Positions 1-6,271 of a DNA stretch of 8,909 nt are shown in pieces (the first letter of the stretch is position 1; every line of letters begins with the position of its first letter). Both the position numbers and the translations under genes were made by a program. The stretch is from positions 1-8,909 of the forward strand of contig BNUB01000093.1 in NCBI GenBank assembly GCA_025997045.1, in the 5' to 3' direction. This DNA is from Betaproteobacteria bacterium (GTDB taxonomy: Bacteria > Pseudomonadota > Gammaproteobacteria > Burkholderiales > Rhodocyclaceae). The notes below the pieces were generated by a model. That model searched no databases and was not told where the DNA came from. It saw only the letters and a program-made list of their open reading frames with translations.

Positions 1-1701
1 AATACGCTCACCATCAGCGATAACGGTATCGGCATGAACCGTGACGAGGTGATCGCCAATCTGGGTACGATTGCCAAGTCCGGTACGCGCGAGTTCTTTG
101 GGCAACTGACCGGCGATCAGCAGAAAGATGCACACCTGATCGGCCAGTTCGGGGTCGGGTTTTATTCGTCCTTCATCGTCGCCGACAAGGTGGTGGTGCT
201 GACTCGCCGCGCCGGGCTGGCGGCAACTGACGCGGTGCGCTGGCAATGCGCGATGAGCGGGGATGACGCTGGTGCGTACACCCTCGAGGCAGCGGAGAAG
301 CGCGGGCGGGGCACCGAAATCGTGCTGCACCTGCGCGAAGGCCAGGAAGATCTGTTGTCCGGCTGGAAACTCAAGAACCTGATCCGCAAGTATTCCGACC
401 ACATCGTCCAGCCCATCCTGATGAAGAAGGAAGAGTGGGACGCAGAGAAAAAGGCCGAGGTCAAACGCGACGAGGACGAAACCGTCAATCAGGCCAATGC
501 GCTGTGGACGCGACCGCGCAGCGAAATCAGCGATGACGACTACAAGGCGTTCTACAAGCACGTCGGCCATGATTACGACGACCCGCTGGCGTGGACGCAC
601 GCCAAAGTGGAAGGACGTCAGGAATATGCCCAACTGCTCTATATTCCGGCGCATGCGCCGTTCGATCTGTGGGATCGTGACGCCCGCCATGGGGTGAAGC
701 TCTACGTCAAGCGCGTCTTCATCATGGACGATGCCGAGAAGCTGATGCCGCTCTACCTGCGCTTTGTGCGCGGGGTGGTGGATTCGGTTGATCTGCCGCT
801 CAACGTGTCGCGTGAAATTCTGCAAGAGTCGCACGACATTGATGTGATCCGCCAGGGCTGCACGAAGAAGGTGCTGGGCCTGCTTGAAGGCCTCGCCAAC
901 AGTGACGAGGCTGCGGAGAAGGAAAAGTACGCCGCGTTCTGGAAAGAGTTTGGCCGCGTGCTCAAGGAAGGCGTGGGGGAGGACGCCGCCAACAAGGACA
1001 AGATCGCCGGGCTGCTGCGCTTCGCTTCCACCCACGCCGACAGCGCGGACGAAGTCGTGGGGCTGAAAGACTATCTCGGGCGGATGAAGGACGGCCAGGA
1101 CAAGATTTATTACGTCACCGCCGACAGCTTCAATGCGGCGAAAAACAGCCCCCATCTCGAAGTGTTCCGCAAGAAAGGCATCGAGGTGCTGCTGCTCTCC
1201 GATCGGGTCGATGAGTGGGTGACGGGCAATCTCACCGAGTTTGACGGCAAGGCGCTGGTGTCGGTGGCGCGCGGCGGGCTTGATCTGGGCAAGCTCGAAG
1301 ATGAAGCCGAGAAGAAGGAGGCTGAGCAGGCTGTCGACGAGTTCAAGGAGCTGATCGACAAGATCAAGACCAGCCTGGGTGAGCGGGTGAAAGATGCGCG
1401 AGTCACCTTGCGCCTCACCGACTCACCGGCCTGCCTGGTGGCCGATGAGCACGATCTGGGCACGAATCTGTCGCGCCTGCTGAAAGCTGCCGGGCAGAAT
1501 GCGCCGATCTCGAAGCCTATCCTCGAAATCAATCCCCACCACCCGGTGGTGTTGCGGCTCAAGTATGAAAGCACCCATTTCGATGACTGGGTGTCGGTGC
1601 TGTTCGACCAGGCGCTGCTGGCCGAAGGCGGCACCCTCGATGACCCGGCCAGTTTCGTCAAGCGGATCAACCAGTTGATGCTGGCGGTCAGCGAGGGCTG
1701 A
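1..1701 (+). CDS. htpG: HtpG (Hsp90-family molecular chaperone), 5' end outside window
   Basis: Cytosolic ATP-dependent Hsp90 chaperone acting as a dimer on client proteins. The reading frame is open from base 1; its first residues ([12 protein letters not shown]) contain the DNGIGM ATP-binding motif of the GHKL fold, so the first ATG in the window is internal and roughly 70-75 N-terminal residues are missing, judged against the ~625-residue family length. GTIAKSGT and the glycine-rich [11 protein letters not shown] lid motif follow (about bases 67-177). The middle domain holds [12 protein letters not shown] (about 796-831), with the arginine that contacts the ATP gamma-phosphate in this family. 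The C-terminal dimerisation region ends in a family-like FVKRINQLM. No frameshift is visible. The stop lies inside the 3' end of the converging clcA-like gene (14-bp overlap), leaving no room for a separate intergenic terminator. Confidence 0.97.
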   Translation, partial: NTLTISDNGIGMNRDEVIANLGTIAKSGTREFFGQLTGDQQKDAHLIGQFGVGFYSSFIVADKVVVLTRRAGLAATDAVRWQCAMSGDDAGAYTLEAAEKRGRGTEIVLHLREGQEDLLSGWKLKNLIRKYSDHIVQPILMKKEEWDAEKKAEVKRDEDETVNQANALWTRPRSEISDDDYKAFYKHVGHDYDDPLAWTHAKVEGRQEYAQLLYIPAHAPFDLWDRDARHGVKLYVKRVFIMDDAEKLMPLYLRFVRGVVDSVDLPLNVSREILQESHDIDVIRQGCTKKVLGLLEGLANSDEAAEKEKYAAFWKEFGRVLKEGVGEDAANKDKIAGLLRFASTHADSADEVVGLKDYLGRMKDGQDKIYYVTADSFNAAKNSPHLEVFRKKGIEVLLLSDRVDEWVTGNLTEFDGKALVSVARGGLDLGKLEDEAEKKEAEQAVDEFKELIDKIKTSLGERVKDARVTLRLTDSPACLVADEHDLGTNLSRLLKAAGQNAPISKPILEINPHHPVVLRLKYESTHFDDWVSVLFDQALLAEGGTLDDPASFVKRINQLMLAVSEG

Positions 1702-3103
1702 GGGGCTCGGTCGCAGCATTCGCTGCTGCCGCATTATTTTGCCTGAACTGTGCCTTGGCTTTTTTGAGCATGGGATAAGCCAGGGCATGGTAGAGCGGCA
1801 GCGGCGAAACCGCCTTTGAGATGCCGTGGGCGATGACTGCGGTGGCCATCAGCGGAATCAGCATCTGATGGTTGTCGGTCATCTCCATGACAATCACGAA
1901 GGAAGTGATCGGCGCCTGGGTCATCGCGGCAAGAAACCCGACCATGCCAAGCACCATCATCGCGGCATCGTCGCTGCCGGTCAGCACCCAGGCGATATCC
2001 GTGCCCAACCCGGTGCCAACGGCGAGCGCGGGGGCAAAGATACCGCCCGGAATGCGGGCGACGAAGGCGAGCCAGATCACCGCCATCTTGAAAAACAGGA
2101 AGTAGAGCGGCAAGGGAACGCTGCCTTCGAGCGCGGCGCGGGCTTCGGCATAGCCGGTGCCATAAGTCAGCCCGCCGCTGATGAGCCCCAGCAGCGCCGT
2201 TGCCAGCCCACAGCCTGCGGCAAAGGCAAGCGGTCGGGTGGTGGCGAATGCGCCCAGCTTGCCGGGCAGTCCGCGCGCAGAGACGATCAGCAGACGGGAA
2301 AAACCACCGCCGACGAAGCCGCCGACCACTCCGATCACGAGCACAGGCCAGATGCCATCCACCAATGACATCATCGCCGGGGTGTGCCCGAAATAGGTGT
2401 AATTCCCCATCAGCGCCATCGAAATCAGGCCGGCAAAAATCACCGCGATCAGGGTGGTGCTGTTGGCGCGAAAGGTGCGATGACGGCACATCTCCTCGAT
2501 GGCAAACATGATGCCGCCCAGGGGCGTGTTGAACGCGGCGGCAATGCCGGCCCCCGCGCCTGCGGCGATCAGATCCACGCTTGAGGCGACGCGCACGCCG
2601 CGAAAGCGGTCGAGCAGATGCATGGTGGAGGCGCCAATCTGCACCGATGGCCCTTCGCGCCCGATCGACGCCCCCGCCAGCAGCCCGCCCAGGGTGAGAA
2701 AAACCTTGCCGATGACGATCCGGAACGAGAGAAATTGGTGGCGCACTTTGGCCTCGTCAGCCAGCGAGGCCGCGATGGCCTGCGGGATACCGCTCCCTTC
2801 GGTGCCGGGGAAAAAACGGCGCGACAGCCACGCCATGGCGGCAAAACCCGCAGGCGCCACGACAAGCGTGATCCAGGGCGAGATCGTCATCAGCTCGTGA
2901 TGCAGGCGAATGGCATGATCGGCGCCCATCGCGAACAGGATCGAGATCGTCCCCGCCAGGAGCGCCGCTCCCACCAGCAGCAGCCGTTTGTGCCAGGCTC
3001 GCGGCGACCACCACCGCCGGGCGCGCAGGGGATGGCGGGCATGTTCCGCAGGGGCGGGAGGTTCGGGCGCGGCGGAGGGTGAGGGGGATGGCGGGAGCGG
3101 CAT
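1688..3103 (-). CDS. clcA: CLC-family chloride/proton antiporter, ClcA-like
   Basis: Inner-membrane CLC protein of 471 residues, predicted to exchange Cl- for H+. Signature motifs appear in order: GSGIPQ (S104, central chloride serine), [11 protein letters not shown] (E150, the external gating glutamate), FAIEEM (E204 aligns with the internal proton glutamate E203 of E. coli ClcA), [11 protein letters not shown] near residue 355, and Y438 in PLPLYHAL, matching the inner-gate tyrosine. Having both glutamates argues for an antiporter rather than a channel. Many hydrophobic segments begin at residue ~41. The first ~30 residues are Pro/Ala-rich, then basic, and are probably a cytosolic tail. No Shine-Dalgarno is visible before the chosen ATG, so the start is less certain than the gene. 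There is no CBS domain. It converges on htpG and diverges from the 3426 gene. Confidence 0.93.
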   Translation of the reverse strand: MPLPPSPSPSAAPEPPAPAEHARHPLRARRWWSPRAWHKRLLLVGAALLAGTISILFAMGADHAIRLHHELMTISPWITLVVAPAGFAAMAWLSRRFFPGTEGSGIPQAIAASLADEAKVRHQFLSFRIVIGKVFLTLGGLLAGASIGREGPSVQIGASTMHLLDRFRGVRVASSVDLIAAGAGAGIAAAFNTPLGGIMFAIEEMCRHRTFRANSTTLIAVIFAGLISMALMGNYTYFGHTPAMMSLVDGIWPVLVIGVVGGFVGGGFSRLLIVSARGLPGKLGAFATTRPLAFAAGCGLATALLGLISGGLTYGTGYAEARAALEGSVPLPLYFLFFKMAVIWLAFVARIPGGIFAPALAVGTGLGTDIAWVLTGSDDAAMMVLGMVGFLAAMTQAPITSFVIVMEMTDNHQMLIPLMATAVIAHGISKAVSPLPLYHALAYPMLKKAKAQFRQNNAAAANAATEPLSPR

Positions 3104-3190
3104 GGTGGGCGGGGAGGGGAAAACGAGGGTTCACGATGCCGGAGATGCGGAATTTTCAAGACCGATTTTCGCGCCGGGGCACACCGCGAG

Positions 3191-3233
3191 AGTATAATCA
3201 AACCCCCCGCATTTCCTTACAGTTTCCTTACAG
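3191..3233 (-). promoter_or_regulatory. Candidate clcA promoter with tandem 11-bp activator site
   Basis: Read on the minus strand, a TATACT -10 box (3191-3196) is preceded not by a good -35 but by a perfect tandem repeat CTGTAAGGAAA x2 (3212-3233). Half-sites one helical turn apart, near the -35 region, are typical of OmpR/PhoB-type response regulators (the Pho box has CTGTCAT-N4-CTGTCAT). The inferred start lies near 3184, giving a ~80-nt leader. The same spot reads TATAAT on the plus strand (3193-3198), so the direction of the promoter is not settled. Confidence 0.4.
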
Positions 3234-3309
3234 AAAATGGCCTGCCACCATGGAAATTCCGTGACGTGAAGGGTGTGGAGAGGGGTCTCGCGGAAAAATA
3301 TTCGGCAGA

Positions 3310-3339
3310 TTGCGGAATTTTTGAGGTTGATCGTAAAAT
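3310..3339 (+). promoter_or_regulatory. Candidate sigma-70 promoter for the diiron MBL-fold gene
   Basis: TTGCGG (3310-3315), an 18-bp spacer and TAAAAT (3334-3339) make a moderate promoter about 80 bp before the start codon at 3426. A TTGAT half-site is present at 3327-3331, but the partner half of an FNR box is not. Assigned by eye only. Confidence 0.25.
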
Positions 3340-3384
3340 GCCGTGGTGACGAGAGGCGCGCTTCTGGGTTACAGTTCAAAAATC

Positions 3385-3400
3385 TTCCGCATTAGCGGAA
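3385..3400. promoter_or_regulatory. Perfect inverted repeat TTCCGC-N4-GCGGAA in the 5' leader
   Basis: Six-base arms with an ATTA spacer lie 25 bp before the start codon at 3426. The half-site GCGGAA recurs at 3147, 3285 and 3312 in the same intergenic region. It may be an operator or a small RNA hairpin affecting translation. The regulator is unknown. Confidence 0.35.
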
Positions 3401-3425
3401 ATCCTTTTGGGATGCACTGGATATT

Positions 3426-4196
3426 ATGGCGGTAGAGCTCTATAACAACGGCAGACATGTGTGCCTGGCATTTTATGACCTGGTCAATGAAGAGGCAGAT
3501 CATGCGGTGCAATGTAACCAGTTCCTGATTGTCGATGGTGATCACGGAGCCTTGCTCGAACCGGGTGGCAACATGACCTACAACGGTCTGTTGATGAGCA
3601 TGCAGCGTTATTTTTCCTCGCGTAACCTGGATTATATCTTTGCCTCTCACGCGGACCCGGACATCATCGCTTCGCTCAACAAGTGGATGGTGACGACCAA
3701 CTGTCGCGTGCTGATTTCCAAGCTGTGGGTGCGTTTCCTGCCTCACTTCACCACCGGGCGCGATTTCACCGAACGCACCATCGGCATCCCCGACGAAGGC
3801 ATGATCGTGCCCCTTGGCGCATGCAAGCTGAAAGCGGTGCCGGCGCACTTCCTCCATTCGGAAGGCAACTTCCAGTTCTACGACCCGATCTCGAAAATTC
3901 TCTTCAGTGGTGACCTGGGCGTGTCGCTGGTCTCCACTGACGAAGCGTCCAAGCCGGTCAGGAATTTCGATGAGCACATCCCGTTCATGGCCGGTTTCCA
4001 CCGCCGTTACATGATCAGCAACAAGGTCTGCCGCTATTGGGCCAACATGATGAGCCAGCTCGACGTCGAACAGATCGTGCCCCAGCATGGTTCGCGCTTT
4101 GTCGGCAAAGCGATGTGCAAGCGCCTGATCGACTGGGTGGGCAACCTGCAATGCGGGGTCGATCTCATGACCCAGGAACAGTATCGCATTCCGTAA
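3426..4196 (+). CDS. Stand-alone oxygen-binding diiron (ODP-type) metallo-beta-lactamase-fold protein
   Basis: A 256-residue cytosolic protein related to the N-terminal diiron domain of flavodiiron proteins. The metal-site pattern is recognisable: SHADPDI (H75, D77, D79), LHSEGNFQFYDP (H144), FSGDLG (D163) and PQHGSRF (H221). The 19-residue H144-D163 spacing equals that of flavodiiron proteins. The classical HxExDH is changed to HxDxDI, the form associated with the ODP subfamily, which binds O2 at a diiron centre. The protein ends at residue 256, so the FMN-binding flavodoxin domain needed for O2/NO reduction in true flavodiiron proteins is absent. I therefore infer an oxygen-sensing or binding role, or electron supply from a separate partner. 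The start is supported by a family-like N-terminus; the upstream Shine-Dalgarno is weak (GGGA about 14 nt away). No operon partner. REP-like hairpins begin ~50 bp after the stop. Confidence 0.85.
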   Translation: MAVELYNNGRHVCLAFYDLVNEEADHAVQCNQFLIVDGDHGALLEPGGNMTYNGLLMSMQRYFSSRNLDYIFASHADPDIIASLNKWMVTTNCRVLISKLWVRFLPHFTTGRDFTERTIGIPDEGMIVPLGACKLKAVPAHFLHSEGNFQFYDPISKILFSGDLGVSLVSTDEASKPVRNFDEHIPFMAGFHRRYMISNKVCRYWANMMSQLDVEQIVPQHGSRFVGKAMCKRLIDWVGNLQCGVDLMTQEQYRIP

Positions 4197-4248
4197 GCGG
4201 TTCAGCGTGCGGTTCCGTGTGTTCCGCCGCATCTTCCACATACACAGG

Positions 4249-4344
4249 GCGGGCTTGAAACCCGCTCCCACGGATGTCCGTGCTACGCCTGCCGGGAGCG
4301 ACAGGCGTCTCGCCGTCGCACGATGGCGGGGACGCCATCGCTCC
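4249..4344. repeat. REP-like hairpin cluster including cloverleaf repeat copy A
   Basis: Successive palindromes: GCGGG/CCCGC (4249-4265), CACGGA-TG-TCCGTG (4269-4282) and CGCCTG/CAGGCG (4286-4307). They lead into a 51-nt unit (4294-4344) with outer arms GGAG/CTCC and two inner hairpins. The first inner stem has a bulged A. The second, CGATGGCG-GGGA-CGCCATCG (4321-4340), is a perfect 8-bp stem. It lies downstream of the 3426 gene and of the autotransporter remnants, the usual position of REP-type elements, and may also end or stabilise transcripts. Confidence 0.7.
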
Positions 4345-4353
4345 TGGTGGCGC

Positions 4354-4458
4354 TCAGAACCGATATCCTGCCTTCACATTCCCGGTGACGCCTTCGCGTT
4401 TGCCTGTGTAGCCTTGTACGCCGATATCCAGTGACCAGCCTTTGGCGGCAGTGGGCGT
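4354..4458 (-). pseudogene. Duplicated 3' end of an autotransporter gene (copy A)
   Basis: About 34 codons plus TGA encode the last strands of an autotransporter beta-barrel. They end KGWSLDIGVQGYTGKREG followed by VTGNVKAGYRF and the stop, nearly identical to the end of the fragment at 4525-4944. There is no gene body upstream: homology stops at about 4458 and the next 50 bases are cloverleaf repeat copy B. Relative to the other copy I count five synonymous third-position changes, two conservative amino-acid changes and one extra codon near the junction. The mostly synonymous pattern suggests both tails evolved in functional genes before the body of this one was lost. It cannot be expressed as a protein by itself. 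Confidence 0.75.
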
Positions 4459-4461
4459 TCT

Positions 4462-4512
4462 GGGAGCGACGGCGGCTCGCCGTCGCACGATGGTGGGGAC
4501 GCCATCGCTCCC
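4462..4512. repeat. Cloverleaf REP-like repeat, copy B
   Basis: GGGAG/CTCCC outer arms enclose two hairpins: CGACGGCG-GCT-CGCCGTCG (4467-4485) and CGATGGTG-GGGA-CGCCATCG (4488-4507, one G:U pair). Copy A at 4294-4344 has the same layout, and the sequence differences keep or nearly keep the pairing. It sits just after an autotransporter stop codon, as copy A does. Confidence 0.75.
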
Positions 4513-4524
4513 GGAAAGTGGCCC

Positions 4525-4944
4525 TCAGAACCGATATCCCGCTTTCACATTTCCCGTCACGCCTTCGCGTTTGCCTGTGTAGCCTTGTACGCCGACATCC
4601 AGTGACCAGCCTTTGGTGGCGGGGGTTAGGGTCAGGCCGAGTTCAAGCAGGGCGGTGTCGCCTTTTAGCTTGGGTGCGTCCAGTTTGTAGCCGTAGATGC
4701 TGGCTTTGGCCTTGCCGTCGTATTCGTGTTCCCACGCTGCGCCGAACCAGGCGGTGGTTTGTTGATTCAGGGCGTGGTGGAGTTTTGTGCCCAGTCTGGT
4801 TCTTTGCGAGTCTACGTCCTTGAATTTCACCGTCTCGCCGGTGGTGAGTTTTACGGTGTCGCCGTCTTGATGGCTCCAGAGGTATTGGGCGTGGAGGTCC
4901 AGTTTGCTCTGTGCCGTCAGGTTCAGCACATAGTCTGCGCCTAA
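4525..4944 (-). pseudogene. Autotransporter beta-barrel C-terminal fragment
   Basis: About 139 codons encode the distal part of an outer-membrane autotransporter barrel. They run from GADYVLNLTAQSKLDL through YLWSHQDGDTVKL, VKFKDVDS, AWEHEYDGKAKA and DAPKLKGDT to the terminal GYTGKREG and GYRF, ending in the aromatic residue expected for BAM recognition. The passenger domain, the signal peptide and the first half of the ~280-residue barrel are missing. The open frame continues upstream into unrelated sequence and then antisense-like through the integrase fragment, so it is a relic and not a complete gene. The match is to the common 'DLGVQGYTGKREGVTG' barrel type; passenger specificity cannot be known. 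Cloverleaf copy B follows the stop after 12 bp. Confidence 0.75.
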
Positions 4945-5068
4945 GCGTTCATAACAATACTGCGCCAACATCAGTGCCGCATCTTCATTTTTGCCATGCT
5001 CAATAACGTCAAGCGCAAACATAACGCCTGCGTCTGTGGCGTCATCCCACTTCCGTTTGTATGGCAAC
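4945..5068 (-). other. Unassigned segment between integrase and autotransporter fragments
   Basis: About 124 bp separates the last integrase-like codon (…RDIDGY) from the first barrel-like codon. On the minus strand it is open in frame with the barrel fragment and would read DAGVMFALDVIEHGKNED then AALMLAQYCYERL, a helix-like, Leu/Ala-rich stretch that does not look like an autotransporter. It appears more AT-rich than its flanks. I do not recognise the source; it may be a third gene fragment or filler from a rearrangement. Confidence 0.4.
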
Positions 5069-5734
5069 ATAGCCGTCGATATCTCGCAGGAGTTTGCCCA
5101 CTTCCAGCGGTGCAGTGATCGCGGCAAAATGCTTGACCGTGCCTTTCTTGAATGCCCCGCGCAAGTCAGGGCAAGGGTCGCGTGCTTCCAGGCCTTGCTG
5201 CACGGCATGGCGCATGATCTGCGACAGATACGATTTGGCCTTGCGCAAAGTATCCAGCTTGCCAACAGCCTCGACGTGCTCACGCAAGCCAGTCAGCACC
5301 ATTACCGGGGTGATTTCGCCGACAGGTGTAGCCCCAGGCCAAGGAAACACGTAGGTTTCCAGCCGTGCCCATGCCTTGCCGGGGTCTGCCTTGCCATCCT
5401 GCCAACGCTCGAACCAATCCCGCGCCACCGCCTCGGAGGTGCTCGCCTTGCGCTTTGCGGCTTCGCCCTTCTTCACCTTGCGATCTTCGCCGGGGTCGAT
5501 ACCTTGCGCCAGCAGCTTCTTTGCCGATTCCCTGCGCTCGCGTGCGTCTTTCAGCCCGATGTCAGGATAAACGCCCATTGACAGGGTTTTCTGTTTGCCG
5601 CCATGGCGGTAGCTGAGTCGCCACCACCTGCCCTCTGTAGCCTTCACCAACAGGAACAGCCCGCCCCCGTCCGACAGCTTGGCGTCCTTCCCCCCCGGTT
5701 TGGTGGCGCGGATTGCGGTATCAGTCAGTGTCAT
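5042..5734 (-). pseudogene. Truncated P4-type tyrosine integrase (N-terminal half)
   Basis: A 230-codon frame starting MTLTDTAIRATKPGGKDAK. Residues ~1-90 match the arm-binding domain of P4-like integrases (LSDGGGLFLLV, RWWRLSYRHGGKQKTL, GVYPDIGLKDARE, LLAQGIDPGEDRK). Residues ~95-190 look like the core-binding helical domain. Family-like sequence ends at LLRDIDGY, followed by only eight unrelated residues and a stop, so the whole catalytic domain (Arg-His-Arg-Tyr residues, normally reaching ~400 aa) is gone and the protein cannot recombine DNA. I chose the ATG at 5734 over the upstream 5794 because AGGGG lies 8 nt before it and the motif begins there. It sits ~150 bp from the 3' end of tRNA-Thr and on the same strand, the standard layout for an island integrated into a tRNA gene. 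Confidence 0.85.
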
Positions 5735-5746
5735 GTCGATAGCCCC

Positions 5747-5771
5747 TGTTGGTAATAAACATCTACCAACA
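5747..5771. promoter_or_regulatory. Inverted repeat upstream of the integrase remnant
   Basis: TGTTGGTA-N9-TACCAACA, perfect 8-bp arms, immediately upstream of the integrase Shine-Dalgarno. Position and symmetry suggest an operator (autoregulation or an excisionase-type site) left from the element. No regulator is present in the window. Confidence 0.35.
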
Positions 5772-5816
5772 AAAATATAGGATATCAATGGCACTTACCG
5801 GACTATGCCGGACAAG

Positions 5817-5860
5817 AAAAAGGCCAGAACCCTTGTGTTTGCTTAGGTTTTCTGGCCTTT
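5817..5860 (-). terminator. Intrinsic terminator-like hairpin downstream of tRNA-Thr
   Basis: Perfect 11-bp arms AAAGGCCAGAA / TTCTGGCCTTT with a 20-nt loop. On the minus strand the right arm ends in a run of five T. It lies 25 bp past the tRNA 3' end, so it probably ends the tRNA transcript. The loop is long for a terminator. Confidence 0.55.
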
Positions 5861-5884
5861 GTCGGACTACCTTGGATGGTGTGT

Positions 5885-5960
5885 TGGTGCCCCCGGCAGG
5901 ACTTGAACCCGCGACCTTCGGTTTACAAAACCGTTGCTCTACCAACTGAGCTACAAGGGC
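5885..5960 (-). tRNA. thrT-like (UGU): tRNA-Thr (anticodon UGU)
   Basis: A 76-nt tRNA including an encoded CCA. Acceptor strand GCCCTTG pairs with CGGGGGC (two G:U pairs). The D-arm has the usual GCTCAGTTGGTAGAGC. The anticodon stem-loop ACGGT-TTTGTAA-ACCG(A) places TGT at 5925-5927, and the T-arm GCGGG-TTCAAGT-CCTGC is intact. It reads ACN (chiefly ACA) threonine codons. The integrase remnant just beyond the 3' end suggests the tRNA served as an attachment site whose 3' part was restored on integration. No exact second copy of the tRNA 3' end is visible in the window, so the other att site is lost or outside. Confidence 0.95.
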
Positions 5961-5975
5961 CTCACAGAGGCGCGA

Positions 5976-5981
5976 ATTGTA
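5976..5981 (-). promoter_or_regulatory. Candidate -10 box of the tRNA-Thr promoter
   Basis: TACAAT on the minus strand lies 15 bp before the tRNA 5' end and is followed by a GC-rich discriminator (TCGCGCC), as expected for a stable-RNA promoter. The -35 is not clear. Confidence 0.4.
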
Positions 5982-6041
5982 GCCGAAGTTGCGGGCGCGA
6001 TGCGAACCTCCTGTGCAAGAGGCTTCCCATGTGTCGAATAA

Positions 6042-6057
6042 CTGTATAAACTTACAG
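6042..6057 (+). promoter_or_regulatory. LexA (SOS) box overlapping a promoter
   Basis: CTGTATAAACTTACAG matches the LexA consensus CTGT-N8-ACAG of beta/gammaproteobacteria exactly in both half-sites, with an AT-rich centre. A -10-like TATAAA (6045-6050; the T belongs to the CTGT) lies within it, so bound LexA would block the promoter. The box ends 34 bp before the ATG at 6092, a usual distance for an SOS gene. LexA itself is not in the window. Confidence 0.65.
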
Positions 6058-6091
6058 CTATCAGAACACATCCTTGCACGCGGAGCGCACC

Positions 6092-6253
6092 ATGCAAAAC
6101 CGAATCAACTCCCTCCTGATCCTCACCGGCCTTGCCGCCGGGCTGATGTTTGCCATCGGTCTCCCTGGCGGCGGCGTCATCTTTACCCTGCTCGGCACCG
6201 CCGGGGTCTGGCTGTTGCGCGCTCGCGCCGGACAACTGCCGCACCTCGGCTAA
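6092..6253 (+). CDS. Small two-helix membrane protein, probably SOS-regulated
   Basis: A 53-codon ORF reading MQNRINSLLILTGLAAGL… and ending …LLRARAGQLPHLG. Hydrophobic segments at residues ~7-23 and ~28-42, separated by a Gly/Pro turn (LPGGG), suggest a helical hairpin in the inner membrane. Positive charges at both ends favour both termini in the cytoplasm. GGAG lies 6 nt before the ATG, supporting the start. A strong LexA box precedes it. The stop is 18 bp from the converging amiD stop. I recognise no family. By analogy only, small SOS-induced membrane proteins (TisB toxin in E. coli; SidA and DidA division inhibitors in Caulobacter) are known; this one has no sequence resemblance that I can see. 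It could also be a harmless or unexpressed ORF. Confidence 0.65.
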   Translation: MQNRINSLLILTGLAAGLMFAIGLPGGGVIFTLLGTAGVWLLRARAGQLPHLG

Positions 6254-6271
6254 ACCACGTAGCCAGGCTGA

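Noticed and set aside
1826..2584. Several plus-strand open frames inside clcA
   Set aside because: They are GC-rich shadow frames antisense to a clear CLC gene; no family features or ribosome-binding sites.
3321..3340. FNR/CRP-like site near TTGATCGTAAAATG
   Set aside because: Only the left half-site TTGAT fits; the right half does not match ATCAA.
4245..4270. Possible second attachment site: GGGCTTGAAACCCGC resembles the tRNA T-arm (ACTTGAACCCGC)
   Set aside because: Alignment needs indels, and true att cores are exact. The symmetrical hairpin is a common REP-type core, so the likeness to a T-arm hairpin is probably chance.
3369..4271. A 300-codon minus-strand open frame covering the diiron-protein gene
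   Set aside because: It is antisense to a protein with clear metal-binding motifs. Its His/Asp/Val-rich composition is a shadow effect.
4197..4520. CRISPR array
   Set aside because: The repeats are two palindromic units separated by coding-derived sequence, not short regular repeats with unique spacers.
5049..5283. N-terminal ~78 codons of the open frame running into the autotransporter fragment
   Set aside because: This stretch is the integrase gene read out of frame, and the codons show no protein-like pattern. Only the part after ~4944 matches an autotransporter.
5749..5949. Plus-strand ORF ending …GLEPATFGLQNRCSTN
   Set aside because: It is the antisense translation of the tRNA-Thr gene, a well-known type of false protein call.
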